Below are positions 32,283-41,544 of a stretch of DNA of 62,821 nucleotides, piece by piece. Positions within the stretch are counted from its first letter, which is position 1; each line of letters begins with the position of its first letter. The notes under the pieces are model-generated. The model was given only the letters and a program-made list of their open reading frames with translations. It was not told the origin of the DNA and did not search any database. The stretch spans positions 1 to 62,821 of the forward strand of contig JBFMAL010000014.1 of NCBI GenBank assembly GCA_040755615.1. The letters run 5' to 3'. A program made the translations under genes and the position numbers. Source of the DNA: DYEP01 sp040755615 (GTDB lineage Bacteria > Bacillota > Sulfobacillia > DUSP01 > DYEP01).

Positions 32283-33013
32283 TCACTGACATACTGACAA
32301 TCGCGTGGAAGGAATGGAAGGAGATCTTTAGCCAGAGAGGGCGCCTGGGGGGCGTCCGGGCCATCCTCATATTCGTCGCGGTATTCGGAGTGTTCCAGCC
32401 GTGGCAGTTCGGCAGGTCGTGGGTGGAATCCCCCTCAGGCCTGGCTATGTGGGCGTGGGTCCCACTCTTTCTGGTGATGGGCGTTATCGCTGACTCCTTC
32501 GCGGGCGAGCGGGAACGTCACACGCTCGAAACTCTGCTGGCCAGCCGGTTGTCGGACCGGGCGATTCTCTTAGGCAAGATAGCGGCAGCTGTCGGGTATG
32601 CCTTAAGCGTCACGCTCCTCAGCCTTGCTGCAGGACTGGTTACGGTTAATGTCGCCCACGGACGCGGCGAGATCCTGATGTACTCACCGGCCACTGCCGG
32701 AGGTATACTGACCGTGGGCTTTCTTGGAGCCCTGCTCGCCGCAGCCATAGGAGTACTCGTATCCCTCCGCGCTCCGACAGTACGATATGCCCAGCAGACG
32801 CTGAGCATCGGCATGCTGGTCCTTGTATTCGGTACGGCATTTGGGCTTCAGGCGCTCCCTGCGGAGTGGAGAGCCGGCATCAGCAGGTTCCTCACCTCGG
32901 CAGGTCCCACCAGGGTCCTGGTCTTTGCCCTGTTTGTCGTGGCGCTTGTCGACTTTGCCACTCTGCTCATCGCCATGGCGCGGTTCCGGAGGTCCCGCTT
33001 GATCCTTGATTGA
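32279..33013 (+). CDS. ABC-2 type permease, copy A
   Basis: This 244-residue protein has six predicted helices: an N-terminal amphipathic start (ILTIAWKEWKEIFSQR), helices at about 28-44, 58-76, 105-125, 140-165, 175-192 and 215-235, and the family motif SFAGERERHTLETLLASRLS (about 73-92) typical of ABC-2 membrane subunits. It forms the channel for the neighbouring ATPase. It starts with ATG 32279 (ATGA overlap). It is the intact version of the duplicated gene; copy B has a shortened C-terminus. Confidence 0.85.
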   Translation: MITDILTIAWKEWKEIFSQRGRLGGVRAILIFVAVFGVFQPWQFGRSWVESPSGLAMWAWVPLFLVMGVIADSFAGERERHTLETLLASRLSDRAILLGKIAAAVGYALSVTLLSLAAGLVTVNVAHGRGEILMYSPATAGGILTVGFLGALLAAAIGVLVSLRAPTVRYAQQTLSIGMLVLVFGTAFGLQALPAEWRAGISRFLTSAGPTRVLVFALFVVALVDFATLLIAMARFRRSRLILD

Positions 33014-33140
33014 GACACCGCAACCGTATGGTGTACCCGCATTGGAGGGCATCACGACAGTGCGCCGGTGTGGGGACCGACATGAACCGTTGCGCCTCTA
33101 GCTCTGCAGAATCAGGCAAAGGCAGTTCGTCACGTACCAT

Positions 33141-33166
33141 CCGCCCTCTGGCGGGTGGCTTGTCTT
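33141..33166 (+). terminator. Terminator-like hairpin directly before the group II intron
   Basis: CCGCC and GGCGG pair over a 4-nt loop and are followed by GTGGCTTGTCTT. The intron begins at the next base. In copy B the left arm is deleted, but the T-rich tail continues TTCTTAG, probably the original uninterrupted site. Confidence 0.5.
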
Positions 33167-33955
33167 GTTCGCCCAGCATGTTTGCTGAGCCGATGGGTTG
33201 AAAGAAACCCTGTCACCTAAGGCAAGAGCGTCGCTGGTAACGGCGAGGTCTGAAGGAAGCCGAAGGAGGAGCATGGAATGTGGTGCAAGCGAACCGGGGT
33301 TGGCTCTCCAGGCGGGTAACCTTGCAAGAAGTGGGAAAGCCCAAAAGCTGGATAACCTGGGGAGTTGGAACGGACGGGTTCATGTTCAGGCAGGCAAACT
33401 TAACTGGGGAAGCCCTGCACCATCCGAGATGAAACTTGGTAAGTTCGAACAAGCTGAGAGGCAAGGGAGAAAAGAAGTGGTGCAGGGTGGCAGACGAGTC
33501 CGTAGTAGTTATGAACCTGCAGCCGATGAAAGCCGGCAACGGCCCGGATGGGAAAACTGAAGGGACAGCATCCTAGAGGTGCTGAGCCATGGGAGCCAAA
33601 AGCTTCTCTGGTTGCGAAGGGATGAAGGTAAACCGAAGCGTACAACCGCGAATTGAACGAGCATGGGAGAAGACGAGCAAGCTAGGGCCTCCGTCCGCTC
33701 AGCAGATGCTAGATTGCCCAAGAGCTACAGACGCCGCACCGACTCCGAGAAGAGACTGGGGCTATGTGAGGAAGAGACGCAGGGAGTACAGCGAGATAAT
33801 TTACCTAACCTTGAACGATATGAGGTTGGCATCTTGCATTGCTATTATGAACGTTAGCGACTGAGGTTTACCACGAGCCGTGTACCAGGCCCGTACGCAC
33901 GGTTCTGTGAGAGGGACAGCGCTAGGCTGATCATCTTAGCGCTGCCCTACTCGAT
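33167..33955 (+). mobile_element. ORF-less group II intron
   Basis: The 5' end GTTCGCCCAGCATG, the internal CTAAGGCAAGAGCGTCGCTG and GAGGTCTGAAGGAAGCCG blocks, and a good domain V at 33875-33905 (GAGCCGTG..GCACGGTTC) followed by domain VI and the CTACTCGAT end, identify a bacterial group II intron of about 789 nt. No reverse transcriptase/maturase gene is inside. It could splice or move only with a maturase supplied in trans. It sits immediately after a terminator-like hairpin, a preferred location for some bacterial classes. Its 3' side abuts a recombinase remnant in opposite orientation. Confidence 0.8.
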
Positions 33956-34645
33956 TCTCCTCCAGGGCGGAGGCCTCTCCACTTCTCCGAGCAGTGCGCC
34001 GGGATTGTGGACGAACTCGCACACGTCCTCCCAAACCACAGGCTCCAGCCTGTCGGCCCCGATGGGCTTCGCAACGCAGGGAGTGGCGAAGTCCCGGTTG
34101 ACGTTCTTGTTGCCCATACACCTGTAGTATCGGTAAGACTTATAGTGCTGTCTGTCACCGACGTAAGGTGAGCCGCAGTGGGTGCACTTGATGAGCCCCC
34201 GTAAGAGTTAGGTCTGCTCGGCGTTGCGAGTGGTTTCTTTCTTGTTCCGTGCTCGCAATTGTTCGGCCTTGCGCCAGACCTCTTCCTTCACGATGGCAGT
34301 GACCCCGATGGTAAGCACCTCACCGGTCCCTCTATGATACTGGTACTGCCCTATGTAAACAGGGTCGCGCAGGATCTGGATTACCCCGCTTGCCCGCCAC
34401 CGCCATGCCTGCTCTGTATTTCGCTGGGTGCCTTTGAAGTGAGCCGTCACGGGCACTCCCTCTGCGTTCAGCAAGTCGGCTATGGGGGCCGAGGCCATTC
34501 CGCCTGTGTAAAGGTGGAATATGCGCGTGACGATTTCTGCCTCCCGGGGCTCGACCTCCAGGCGCCCGTCCTCGCCGACCCGGTACCCGAGAGGGGGCGG
34601 GCCGTCTGGCCACTTCCCCTCCCGCACGGTAGGGGGTGCGGAATA
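33956..34645 (-). pseudogene. Large serine recombinase remnant
   Basis: On the minus strand, REGKWPDGPPPLGYR, then RIFHLYTGGMASAPIADLLN and PVYIGQYQYHRGTGE, give the Recombinase domain of large serine recombinases. After an in-frame TAA (34206-34208) the same frame continues with GLIKCTHCGSPYVGD, RYYRCMGN and FATPCVAKPIGADRLEPVVW, the zinc-ribbon domain. A single base change of a TAC-type codon would explain the stop. The catalytic N-terminal domain is missing upstream of 34645, and the C-terminal coiled coil is cut off where the group II intron ends. It is therefore inactive and is a trace of an integrated element. Confidence 0.78.
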
Positions 34646-34951
34646 TCGGGTGGATCAGCAGCCCGGCGCTGCCCGCCTCCAGAAAGAAATCGACCACCAC
34701 CCGGCCCGAGAAAGTCAGCACCCGAGCACCAGCGGCTCCGGGATCGACCCAGAGCCAGGCCGGCTCAGTGGTAAGCGGCTCTAGGGGTACCCACCCAGCG
34801 GCGGCCGCTTCGGCCGGGTCGCGGTACCGTCACCCGGTAGGTCGATGCGGTCGCCGACCACGCCCCGGGCCAGCGGGCGGCCAGAGCCGCCCAGCCAGCC
34901 CAAACACCAGGATGATGGCGAGAGCAAAGAGCCCGAGCCGCCTCACCTTCT
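34646..34951 (-). other. Degraded stretch between the recombinase remnant and the activase gene
   Basis: On the minus strand just after the activase stop, a frame starts with a signal-like RRLGLFALAIILVFGLAGRL but runs into a stop. Protein-like sense (LTFSGRVVVDFFLEAGSAG) appears later in another frame. It may be a decayed small exported protein. No family is recognised. Confidence 0.3.
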
Positions 34952-37900
34952 TTACCGACGCATCCCGGGCGACCGAGTTCGTTTGCTTTGCATGACTCCC
35001 CGGGCTTGGTAAACCAAGCTCTTGATGAACTCGTCACGGTTTGGGCTCGCGGTACCATCGTAGTAGAGCGCGACGATGGGAATCCCCAGGTCACGCCGGA
35101 GGGCGGTGAGCTGCGCCTCCACCATCGACCCGGGCATGCAGTTGAACGGAGCGACGAAGATGACTCCGTCGGCGGCCCCGGACCGGGCCAGGGCCACCGC
35201 CCGCCCGACGGTCATGGGGGGCTCGCCGCCGTAGTGGGCGGAGACGTAGTGCCGGGAGAGCTCCCTCAGCTCTTCGGGGCTGGGCTCGTGCACCACTCCC
35301 CGAGCAGCGGCGGCGATGCGGGCCTCTTCCCGCTGGGCCAGCCGGTGAATGGCTCCGTAGCCCAGCCGCTTCACCAGGAGACCAAGCTCCGGGCCGTCCC
35401 GGTAGTGGCTGGCGGCTTCCTCCTGGTTTACGTAGGCGCTGAAGGAGAAAAGCTCGGTCACTGGCGACAAGAGGACCTCTCCCCCGGCCGCCTCCACCCG
35501 GGCCACCACGTCCTGGTTGGAGCGGGTGTCCAGCCGGACGTAAAACTCCCCGCCCACCACCACCCGCGGCCGCGGCTCGGCGGACCGGGGGACGGCGGCG
35601 AAGTGCTCGGCCGCCCGGGCCACCAGCTTTTCAAAAGGCTCCAGGTGGGTGCCGGACACCAGCGCCGGCGCGCTCACCCGGAAGCGGCGCAGAAGGTCCA
35701 AAAGCTCCGTGGCGTAGCGGTCGAAGAGCGCCTGGGCGGTGCCCGGCTCCAGCTCGTAGGGTCGCGTGGCCAGCAGGAGCTTGTAAAGCGCGTCCATGGC
35801 CATAAGACCGTCGTACAGCCCCACCACGAACCCAAAGCCGAGGGCCCGGATGGTTTCCTCCAGGCGCAGCCACAGCACCCGTCCAGCTCCATAGCCGGCC
35901 CGGTTGAGCAAGAGCGCTTGGGTCGGCGCGTACATGCCGTAACGGCAAGGCCCGCAGGCCCAGCCCTGAAGGAAGGCGACGCGGTCGGGCTCGTGGCCGT
36001 CGTCCAAGTAGTCCAAAAAGTCCTGCATGTTCTGGATCAGGGGCAGGCATTCCTCGCCGTTCACGTACCGCTTGGCCAGGGAGAAAGCCGGGTCGGGGCT
36101 TCGGGGCAGCACTTCGGCCGCCAGGCCGTAGTTCTCGAACATGGCCACAAAGACCCGGGCGTGGTGCACCGGTTCCGCGACCAGGATGGTCCTCCCGTCC
36201 AGCTCGGAAAGGGCCAGGGGGCGGGACGAGATGACCTTAGGGGGCCGGTACGCCCGGCGGGAGCGGCAGGTGTTCTTGAAGGCCTCCAGCCGGGTTATCA
36301 TCCCCGCCGGGGCGGTATGCTCGTCCATGGTCAGCCGGAGGCTCGGGCACACCATCCCTAAGTAGTGGCGGAGCATGGCCATGGGGCCGCACTTGAAAGG
36401 ATCCTGGAGCACTGCGTGGATAAGGGGCAGGCCGGTCCGGTCGGCCCGCCGGTTGAGGTAACGGACGATGAAGGCCGCCGATAAAATTCTCTGCCCCTGT
36501 GCCGGGTAAATGTGGTGGACCTTTTGCAAAAACTCCCCGAACTCCCGGTCGAACTCCTGCCGGGAGCCCAAGAGCCGGGGACCCACCCGACCTTCGTACC
36601 AGCCCTTGGCGTAGGCCAGAAGGTAGTCCTGGGGCATGGCGATGATGCCGGCCTGGCGGGCGTACTCCAGTGACCGCTTGGCGACGTACCGGTCGTAGGT
36701 GGTGTAAGACCGACCCAGCATCACGCAGGCGATGGTATCCTCCCGGACCAGCGCCGGGAGTTCTTCCAGCACCCGGATGGCCTCCTTCTCCAAGGCCAGA
36801 TGGAAACGCTCAAGCTCCCGGTAACCGGCCTCGACCGCCCGCTGGAGGCGCTCGTCGGTGAAAGCCTTGCCGAGCAGCCGCTGTGCCACCGGCCGGAGCT
36901 GGCGTGAAATCACCCTCGGGCCGCGGCGGTAGTTGAGCTGGGCGTAAAGCACGCGCTCGGGCGGGGGGGCAAGTGCCCCCGTCACCGTCCCCCGCACCGT
37001 CTGCAGAAGCGGGCAGCTGAACCCCTTGAGCCAGCTCCGGGCCCAGGGCAGGGACTCCAGGTCTACCACCTCAGGGAGGAAGATCGCGTCCAAGTCTTTT
37101 TCCAAAAGCTCTCGGTAATGCCCCACCAGGACCTCCATGGGGCAGCACATCTCCGCGTCCAGGTAGCGCTTGCCGTCTTGCAGATGGCGGTCGGAGCTCT
37201 CCGAGGAGAGGACCACCGTCGCCCCGAGCTCGGCGAAGAAGGCTGCCCAGAAGGGGTAGAGGTCGTAAAAGAGCCCCGCCTGGGCCAGCCCCACCGTGGG
37301 GCCTCCCTCGGCCCGCGGCACCTGGTAGAAGAGCTCCTGCCGCCGGGAGCCAAGCTCGGGAAGGTCGGCGTACTTGAGGCTCCGCTTTTCCTCAAGCCCC
37401 GAGTAACGGCCGCACCGGTCACCGTAGATGACTGCCTTGCCGTCGGTGAACCGGACCAGGTCCAGGGTGCAGTGGTGCTCGTGCTCGCAGCGGGCCTGGC
37501 ACCGGCGCTTTTCAACCTGGAACTGGTTCAACCGGTCCAGGCCGGGGAAACGGTAATCCGCCTGGCGCCCCTCCTGGTGAAACCGCCGGGCCATGAGCGC
37601 CGCGCCCAGCGCCCCGCTGAGCTCTGGGGACGGCGGGACGGTGACCTCCTTGCCCAGCTCGTGGGCGAAGGCACTGGCCAGGGCGTGGTTTCTGGCGGTG
37701 GCTCCGGTGAAGACCACCCGCCCGTCGATGGATCGGTTCTCGGCGGTCTTGCGGAGGTAGTTGCGGGCTGAGGAGTAGGCCAGGCTGGCCAGCTGGGAGC
37801 TGAGCGGCAGCCCCTGCGAGGCGGCTGCAGCCAGCGCAGACTGGGAAAGCAGGGTGCAGGTGTCGCCGAGGTCTATGGCGTACTCGGCCTCAAAGGCCCG

Positions 37901-39295
37901 GTCTGAGAACTCGCCCTTGATGGAGATGCCCAAAAGCTCCGCCAGGTTCTCCAAGAAGGTTCCGGTACCCGCGGCGCAGACCGGGTTCATGTTGTAGTCG
38001 TGCAAGGTGCCGTTGTCGAGCTGGAGGAACTTGGAGTCCTCGCCCCCGATTTCGATGATGGACAGCCGCTCGGTGTCCCCGCAGAGGTACCTGACGCCTT
38101 CCGCCTGGCAGGAGATCTCGTCCACGGCGTACTCCGCCTCGAGCATCCTTTGCGAGAGAAACCTCCCTGACCCCGTGGTGCAGGCCACCATCGACGAGTC
38201 CCCAACCAGCTCACCGTACCTTGACCGGACCTCCTTCATGAGCTCGAGCACCTGCAGCGCCGGCCGCCCGGCGGTAGGCAGGTACACCCCGCCGATGTAG
38301 TTGCCCCGGCGATCCAAAAGCACGCACTTGGTCGAGACCGACCCGCAGTCCACCCCGAGGTAGACCGTGCTGGTGTCCAGATCCCGGCTTCCCTCGGCCA
38401 AGTCGGGCAGGTAGCGCACCTTGCCCGGATCCAGGGAGGGCAGGCGGTGGTCCGGCACGTACTTTCTTCGCAGCACCGCCTCAAAATTAAGCCCGTCGAG
38501 GCGGACGGGTTTGCCCCGCCGGGCCGCTCCCAGGGCCGCCAGGAACTCGTGGCCGGGCGGGACCTCCAGCCGCACCCCGTTGGCGCACTGGCCGAGGTAC
38601 CACAGCACCGCCAGGTTGTTGGCCACGCCCCCCACCACCAGTACCCGATCGAGGGTGGCCAGGCGGTTCTGGGCCACGCTGTGGGCCACCATCTCGGCCA
38701 GGGCCCGCGCCAGTCCCGCGGACACCGCGGCCTGGGTGGCGCCCTCGTTGATGGCGTGGGTCATGTCCGACTTGGCGAAGATGGCGCACCGGCCGGAAAT
38801 CCTGACCGGCCCGTCGGCCTTCAGGGCGAGCTCGGCCAGCTCCCGGTCGTCAAACCCCATCCGGGTGGCCTGCTGGTACCAAAAGGCCCCGCTTCCCGCG
38901 GCGCATTGGCCGTTACGGTTGAAGAAGACGGGGCGGCCGTCCTCCCCGAGCTCGAGGTAGTACATATTCTCGTGGCCGAGCGACAAGACCCCCCGGGCGC
39001 TCAGGCCAGAGCTCTCCATCCCCGCCACCAGCGACTCGAGCTCCAACACCGGCTCAAGACCAATCTCCCTGGCCAAGAGGTGAGCATTGGCGCCGGTCAC
39101 TCCGAGCAGCACCCTCTCCCGCGCCGAAAGCCCGCTGAGTAGCTCGACCAGGCAGTCCCGGGCCGCCTCGAGCGGCCGGCCGGCCGTGGGCACCCGCGCC
39201 CGCCGGACTTGGCCACCCTCCACCAGCACCCCCTTGACCGCGAAAGTCCCCATATCCAGACCCACCCGCGGCTCCGCGGCATCCACTTTCATCAC
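34952..39295 (-). CDS. Giant fused acyl-CoA dehydratase activase-like protein (two BadF/HgdC domains, DUF2229, HgdB-like end)
   Basis: This protein has 1447 residues. Domain 1 (about 9-270) and domain 2 (about 313-580) are both ASKHA ATPases of the BadF/BadG/HgdC family: GLDMGTFAVKGVL and LGVDCGSVSTKCVLL are the nucleotide loops. GQCAAGSGAF (C131), SGRCAIF (C170) and PVCAAGTGTFLENLAELLG carry the Cys residues that hold the bridging [4Fe-4S] cluster. DUF2229 (about 655-880) and a region similar to the 2-hydroxyacyl-CoA dehydratase/double-cubane proteins follow, with Cys-rich GWACGPCRYGMY and APFNCMPGSM. Family members drive low-potential electron transfer at the cost of ATP; the reaction of the fused type is unknown. 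It is alone on the minus strand and visibly more GC-rich than its neighbours. Confidence 0.88.
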   Translation of the reverse strand: MMKVDAAEPRVGLDMGTFAVKGVLVEGGQVRRARVPTAGRPLEAARDCLVELLSGLSARERVLLGVTGANAHLLAREIGLEPVLELESLVAGMESSGLSARGVLSLGHENMYYLELGEDGRPVFFNRNGQCAAGSGAFWYQQATRMGFDDRELAELALKADGPVRISGRCAIFAKSDMTHAINEGATQAAVSAGLARALAEMVAHSVAQNRLATLDRVLVVGGVANNLAVLWYLGQCANGVRLEVPPGHEFLAALGAARRGKPVRLDGLNFEAVLRRKYVPDHRLPSLDPGKVRYLPDLAEGSRDLDTSTVYLGVDCGSVSTKCVLLDRRGNYIGGVYLPTAGRPALQVLELMKEVRSRYGELVGDSSMVACTTGSGRFLSQRMLEAEYAVDEISCQAEGVRYLCGDTERLSIIEIGGEDSKFLQLDNGTLHDYNMNPVCAAGTGTFLENLAELLGISIKGEFSDRAFEAEYAIDLGDTCTLLSQSALAAAASQGLPLSSQLASLAYSSARNYLRKTAENRSIDGRVVFTGATARNHALASAFAHELGKEVTVPPSPELSGALGAALMARRFHQEGRQADYRFPGLDRLNQFQVEKRRCQARCEHEHHCTLDLVRFTDGKAVIYGDRCGRYSGLEEKRSLKYADLPELGSRRQELFYQVPRAEGGPTVGLAQAGLFYDLYPFWAAFFAELGATVVLSSESSDRHLQDGKRYLDAEMCCPMEVLVGHYRELLEKDLDAIFLPEVVDLESLPWARSWLKGFSCPLLQTVRGTVTGALAPPPERVLYAQLNYRRGPRVISRQLRPVAQRLLGKAFTDERLQRAVEAGYRELERFHLALEKEAIRVLEELPALVREDTIACVMLGRSYTTYDRYVAKRSLEYARQAGIIAMPQDYLLAYAKGWYEGRVGPRLLGSRQEFDREFGEFLQKVHHIYPAQGQRILSAAFIVRYLNRRADRTGLPLIHAVLQDPFKCGPMAMLRHYLGMVCPSLRLTMDEHTAPAGMITRLEAFKNTCRSRRAYRPPKVISSRPLALSELDGRTILVAEPVHHARVFVAMFENYGLAAEVLPRSPDPAFSLAKRYVNGEECLPLIQNMQDFLDYLDDGHEPDRVAFLQGWACGPCRYGMYAPTQALLLNRAGYGAGRVLWLRLEETIRALGFGFVVGLYDGLMAMDALYKLLLATRPYELEPGTAQALFDRYATELLDLLRRFRVSAPALVSGTHLEPFEKLVARAAEHFAAVPRSAEPRPRVVVGGEFYVRLDTRSNQDVVARVEAAGGEVLLSPVTELFSFSAYVNQEEAASHYRDGPELGLLVKRLGYGAIHRLAQREEARIAAAARGVVHEPSPEELRELSRHYVSAHYGGEPPMTVGRAVALARSGAADGVIFVAPFNCMPGSMVEAQLTALRRDLGIPIVALYYDGTASPNRDEFIKSLVYQARGVMQSKRTRSPGMRR

Positions 39296-39756
39296 CCCAA
39301 GCTGCTATTTTGCCCGGTCCGGCCCTGGGCCACCTCCCTGGCCGGACTTTACACGCTTACTATTTCCCGCCACCGACCCGCTACCCTTCCCGGCAGACCG
39401 GCCCCCGGCTCGCGCGTACCAGCTAGCGGACTTTTGCTCAGCTGCGGATGGCCCTCAGCCAGTAAGGTGCATAAGCTGCCGACCCCACCAGGGTCAACGG
39501 GGTGCCGGGGGGGGAGATCAAGACTCACCAGCACCCCCAGCTGACCGGCCAGCAACACCCTGCCCTCTCCCGCTCCCGGCAGGCCCACCTCGCTCAGCAC
39601 GGCGGTGGATATCCAGGCAAAGCCCTCCACCCGGTTACAGGGGTTGGAGCGGGGTTCGGCTGACACCACGGCCCGGTAGACAGCGCACACGTACCCCTCG
39701 GGATGGCGTCCCAAAACCAGGCCGGCCCCGCCCCGAAGCGCCACACGAAGGCGGGC
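39296..39756 (-). other. Unidentified fragment joined to a transposase remnant
   Basis: The minus-strand frame that carries the transposase remnant continues here with unrelated but protein-like sequence (GLVLGRHPEGYVCAVYRAVV, then PCNRVEGFAWIS). It does not match IS1182 transposases, and I cannot name it. The join near 39757 looks like a recombination point. Confidence 0.3.
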
Positions 39757-40228
39757 CTCACGGATGGCCTCGTACGTCCGGTTGGCTGAAAGGGATGCGT
39801 TGGCCTTCACCTTCGTCCCGTCCAGCGCCACCACACCCACCTTCACGAGGCCGGCTTCGGCGCATAGCCTCAGCACCTGCACGAACAGCTCCTCCAGTTC
39901 CTTCTCGTTCTCCTGACGGAAGCGGGCGATGGTGCTGTGGTCGGGGCCCGATTGGCCGTGATTACCCGGAAGGCTATGTCACGGTGGCACAGCCACTCGA
40001 TCCTCCCATGCAGTAGGCGTAAAGCAGAAGAGTGACTATCATGGACGGGTCGTAGGCCGCCCGCCCCCAGCCGTCCTGCCGGTACTTGGCGTAGAACCTC
40101 GAAAGATCCATCTGTTTGACTGCATCGATGATAAACCACACGAGGTTGTCCTGAGGCAGCCAGTCGCGCAGGCAAGGCGGCATCACGTACATCTGCTCCC
40201 GATCAACCGGATGGAAGTTGTAGGCCAT
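39757..40228 (-). mobile_element. IS1182-family transposase N-terminal remnant
   Basis: From ATG 40228 on the minus strand, YNFHPVDREQMYVMPPCLRD and LPQDNLVWFIIDAV, then YDPSMIVTLLLYAYC, match the start of IS1182-type transposases. After frameshifts near 40010 and 39950 come CHRDIAFRVITAN and FVQVLRLCAEAGLVKVGVVA, then DGTKVKANAS with the first catalytic Asp region. The remaining half is missing. It is inactive. Confidence 0.72.
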
Positions 40229-40735
40229 GATACCACCCAGGGGAAGGTACACCATAAACTAGCATTTATATTCTCCAAAGCTGTCAGCCATTCCTCCCCC
40301 CCGGGTTTGTGCAACAGGCTCCCAATCTGCCTGTAAATAGCGGTCTGGGTTCGAGCGGCAGCAGTGTGCTTTTCGGTCGACTGAGCCAATCGCTGTTCGG
40401 CCTGACTCCGGCGCTCAGGAGCCTTGATGTAGCGCTGCAGTTGTCTCTGCTCCACCTCGCTGAACCGTACCTGTCGCCAGCGCTCACTTGCCCGCCGCAG
40501 CACCGCAAAAACCAACTTCAGACATTACTATTCAGCCCGTCCTGGCAAGAACCAGTAGGACACTTCTTCTGCCCCCCGGGAAATTCGTCCTTCCCGAAGT
40601 GTGGGTGGCGAGCAACGGCCCAGCCATGCGTGGGGAGACTTGCAGCGTTCGTCCACGGCGGAGAGACCATGGCCGGTTCAGGGGGCGCGGGTCTTGGCGA
40701 GGATTCCGGATTGCATCTTTGGCCCCAACGGTTCA
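40229..40735. other. Unassigned stretch left of the copy B duplication
   Basis: A minus-strand frame over 40183-40515 has a coherent basic, helical segment (SERWRQVRFSEVEQRQLQRY) that may come from another transposase, but I cannot place it. The plus strand at 40680-40735 reads LARIPDCIFGPNGSGK into copy B, so the join lies inside the Walker A codons of an ABC ATPase. Confidence 0.35.
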
Positions 40736-41544
40736 GGCAAGACAACGACAATAAGGCTTTTGCTGGGGCTGCTCGAGCCTACGAGCGGCGGTGCCTCTGT
40801 ACTGGGCTTTGACGTCTGCAAAAAGGCTGACGAAGTCCGCAAGAGATGCGGCGCGCTGCTTGAACACTCCGGACTTTACGAACGGCTGAGCGCCTTGGAT
40901 AACCTCGAGTTCTACGGGCGCGTCTGGCAGATACCCGCCCCGGAGCGACGGGCGCGCATCAAAGAGCTGCTTCAACACCTTGACCTGTGGGATCGTAGGA
41001 AAGAGGTTGTCGCCACCTGGAGCCGGGGCATGAAGCAAAAGCTCGCCATAGCGCGCGCGCTTTTGCACCGACCTTCCCTGTTGTTCCTTGATGAACCTTC
41101 TGCAGGACTCGATCCGGTGGCTGCCTCTGCCCTGCGAGAGGATATTGGAAAACTCGTGAAAAGCGAAGGCGTCACTGTGTTTCTGACAACACTCACAACC
41201 TGGCAGAAGCCGAGAAAATGTGTGCCCAGGTAGGTGTGATCCGTAACGGCAAACTGCTGGCCGTGGGGCATCCGGACGAACTGCGTACTAGAGCCAGCGG
41301 TCCCAGAGCCGAGGTTGTGGGCAGGGGTATCACTGACCACATAGTCGAAAGGGTGATGAAGCTCGACAACGTGAGGGCCGCTTTAGTACAAAACGGAAGG
41401 CTCCTCGTGGATTACCGGGGAGCGGCCGGTATCCCCGCTCTCATCAGATTGCTCGTCCAGGAAGGGGTTGAGGTGGAGGAAGTGCGGAAAGGCGCCGCCA
41501 GCCTCGAAGAGGCGTTCCTTGGACTTATGGAGGCGGAAGCATGA
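40724..41544 (+). pseudogene. ABC-2 exporter ATPase, copy B, lacking its N-terminus
   Basis: From the Walker A FGPNGSGKTTT onward this is the same protein as copy A, including the identical AC insertion that splits the frame (first piece to 41233, second piece 41218-41544). The first 40 or so codons and the ribosome binding site of copy A are replaced by unrelated sequence. The bases just before the identity (CCCCAACGGTTCAGG against CCTAACGGTTCCGG in copy A) differ in a few silent positions, so recombination may have taken place in the Walker A codons of a different ATPase gene. It is not expected to be functional. Confidence 0.75.

Larger units (their letters stand above)
31474..33166 (+). 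repeat. Duplicated ABC-2 exporter segment, copy A
   Basis: Nearly identical to 40736-42381 (constant offset of 9262 through the ATPase). Identity begins inside the Walker A codons and ends exactly where the group II intron starts. Differences seen are a few substitutions, 32 nt lost from the permease end in copy B, and 15 nt lost from the terminator stem in copy B. Confidence 0.92.

Noticed and set aside
34988..36361. 457-codon plus-strand frame opposite the activase gene
   Set aside because: It is the antisense shadow of a very GC-rich gene. Its product is His/Gly/Pro-rich with no domain, and no ribosome site precedes it.
37118..40016. Long plus-strand frames (217, 231 and 309 codons) across the activase and IS1182 region
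   Set aside because: They arise from strong third-position GC bias on the other strand. Their translations are low complexity and contradict the clear activase domains.
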